Below, piece by piece: positions 62,961 to 64,000 of a stretch of DNA of 64,000 nucleotides. Source of the stretch: Physcomitrium patens. Taxonomy: Eukaryota; Streptophyta; Bryopsida; Funariales; Funariaceae. The position numbers and the translations under genes were made by a program. Under the pieces are notes generated by a model. The model made no database searches and was not told the origin of the DNA. It saw only the letters and a program-made list of their open reading frames with translations. The stretch covers positions 2,785,426 through 2,849,425 of the forward strand of contig NC_037261.1 in NCBI RefSeq assembly GCF_000002425.4. Reading direction: 5' to 3'. How positions within the stretch are numbered: the stretch's first letter is position 1; the number at the start of each line of letters is the position of its first letter.

Positions 62961-63310
62961 AAACCCAATATTCTTAAGGTAACGATATTTGATGTTTTTT
63001 CTTGATCGGTAGTTAGCAATAGTGGGCATGTGAAAGGAAGGTGAATGAAGGAGTTGCTGATGTTTTTTATGACCTTTGAGTTTGATTCCCTTCAAGTATG
63101 ACATATATATGCCTTTATCATCTTTTACTTTATTCATAAGAAAACTTCTTTTCATAATTGGAAGAAGATAACTTTAGAATGTAGATTTAAATAGAGCCCA
63201 TGACTTTTTAAATCTATTTTTGATGCTTTAAATTTCTATATATTTTTAAATAATGCACTATCTTTTTTTTGTTGTTTATCTAGCAAGTTGTATTCTTTAT
63301 GGTATCAATG

Positions 63311-63344
<34 letters not shown>

Positions 63345-63412
63345 CCTTCTTCTTCTATTAGACAATCTATTATATTACAATTATTAACAAATAGATTAGT
63401 AGAAATATTACA

Positions 63413-63448
<36 letters not shown>

Positions 63449-64000
63449 TTCTTCTCCTATTAGACAATCCAAAAACTATTTTCTACTAATCTATTTGTTA
63501 ATAATTGTAATATTTCTCAATAAAATTATATTTTCATTTAATATTTTTTAAATAAAACAACCTTTATATATATATGTAATAGCTATTTGATAAAATACTT
63601 AAGAATCATGCCAAAATTATTAAAAACATATAATTCCACCATCTAACAAAATATATTGTCCTTTCTTATTGTATATTGTTCTATTTGTGTTAAAGTATTT
63701 TTTACATATATATAAGATGTATTGTTGTAAAATTTTTAATATGCATTGGTATCATTGTACTCTAGTAGTTATATAATAATTATATTATATGAGATTTATT
63801 TTAATCTAATCTAATATTTAAATTAAAAATAAGACTACACAAAAGTTTGTGAAGTTTTGAAAGCAAAATTTTGAAACTTAAATACTTCATGCATATACTT
63901 TATATTTATGGATGATAAAGAAATTTATCCTTAAATATAATTTTTATTTTTATCTTTATTATTATTATTTTTTAGAATATATTTCTACAATATTAAAACG
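62961..64000. other. AT-rich intergenic sequence to the window edge
   Basis: No gene seen. It holds a 31-base poly-T tract (63,314-63,344), a (TTA)n run and the 34-bp inverted repeat listed separately. Confidence 0.55.
63372..63513. repeat. 34-bp perfect inverted repeat with (TTA)n in the loop
   Basis: 63,372-63,405 is the exact reverse complement of 63,480-63,513; its core word is AATAGATTAGTAGAAA. The 74-bp loop contains (TTA)n. A second, direct repeat, CTATTAGACAATC, occurs before the left arm (about 63,354-63,366) and inside the loop (about 63,457-63,469). The structure resembles a small foldback element. Confidence 0.9.

Overview
The window is nuclear DNA of a land plant. Its genes are split by GT-AG introns of roughly 50 to 1,450 bp and encode plant-specific proteins: a Dof-type transcription factor, a plastid-targeted ribosomal protein S9 with a transit peptide, and a plant-style EDC4/VARICOSE. 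Composition is strongly two-sided. Genes and their flanks have moderate GC, while the spacers are extremely AT-rich and full of (TA)n, poly-T and poly-A tracts. Modest introns, a hybrid histidine kinase with a C-terminal receiver, and protein sequences that match angiosperm orthologues only moderately suggest a non-seed plant, probably a bryophyte such as a moss. The species cannot be fixed from the sequence alone.

Layout, left to right. (1) 1-1054, + strand: the last two coding exons of a hybrid histidine kinase, carrying the receiver domain. (2) 1.56-6.65 kb: AT-rich gene desert. (3) 6.65-15.83 kb, + strand: GC-rich promoter region and a complete 13-exon gene for the mRNA-decapping scaffold EDC4/VARICOSE (1,543 aa as modelled), including one GC-AG intron. 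(4) 17.90-23.67 kb, - strand: a decayed Ty1/copia retrotransposon with recognisable LTRs, gag zinc knuckle, protease, integrase, reverse transcriptase and RNase H. It is followed by a pair of diverged repeats in inverted orientation (23.8 and 24.8 kb). (5) 26.2-30.3 kb: a gene-like-composition stretch with no recognisable protein. (6) 30.996-32.216 kb, - strand: the Dof transcription factor. (7) 33.2-48.85 kb: mostly AT-rich desert with microsatellites, interrupted by a moderate-GC island at 36.5-38.3 kb. (8) 49.33-50.39 kb, + strand: plastid ribosomal protein uS9c, with a telo-box promoter and an unexpected in-frame TAG 26 codons before the normal C-terminus. (9) 54.03-62.46 kb, + strand: a complete gene of about 22 exons for the Fe-S assembly adaptor MMS19 (1,149 aa as modelled). 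(10) 62.5-64 kb: 3' flank, then an AT-rich segment with a 34-bp perfect inverted repeat.

The genes are unrelated housekeeping and regulatory loci (signal transduction, mRNA decay, transcription, plastid translation, Fe-S protein maturation). Nothing suggests a gene cluster or a new multi-gene system. The most notable observations are the nonsense codon in the plastid S9 gene, the inverted repeats at 23.8/24.8 kb and 63.4 kb, and the moderate-GC islands without recognisable coding capacity.
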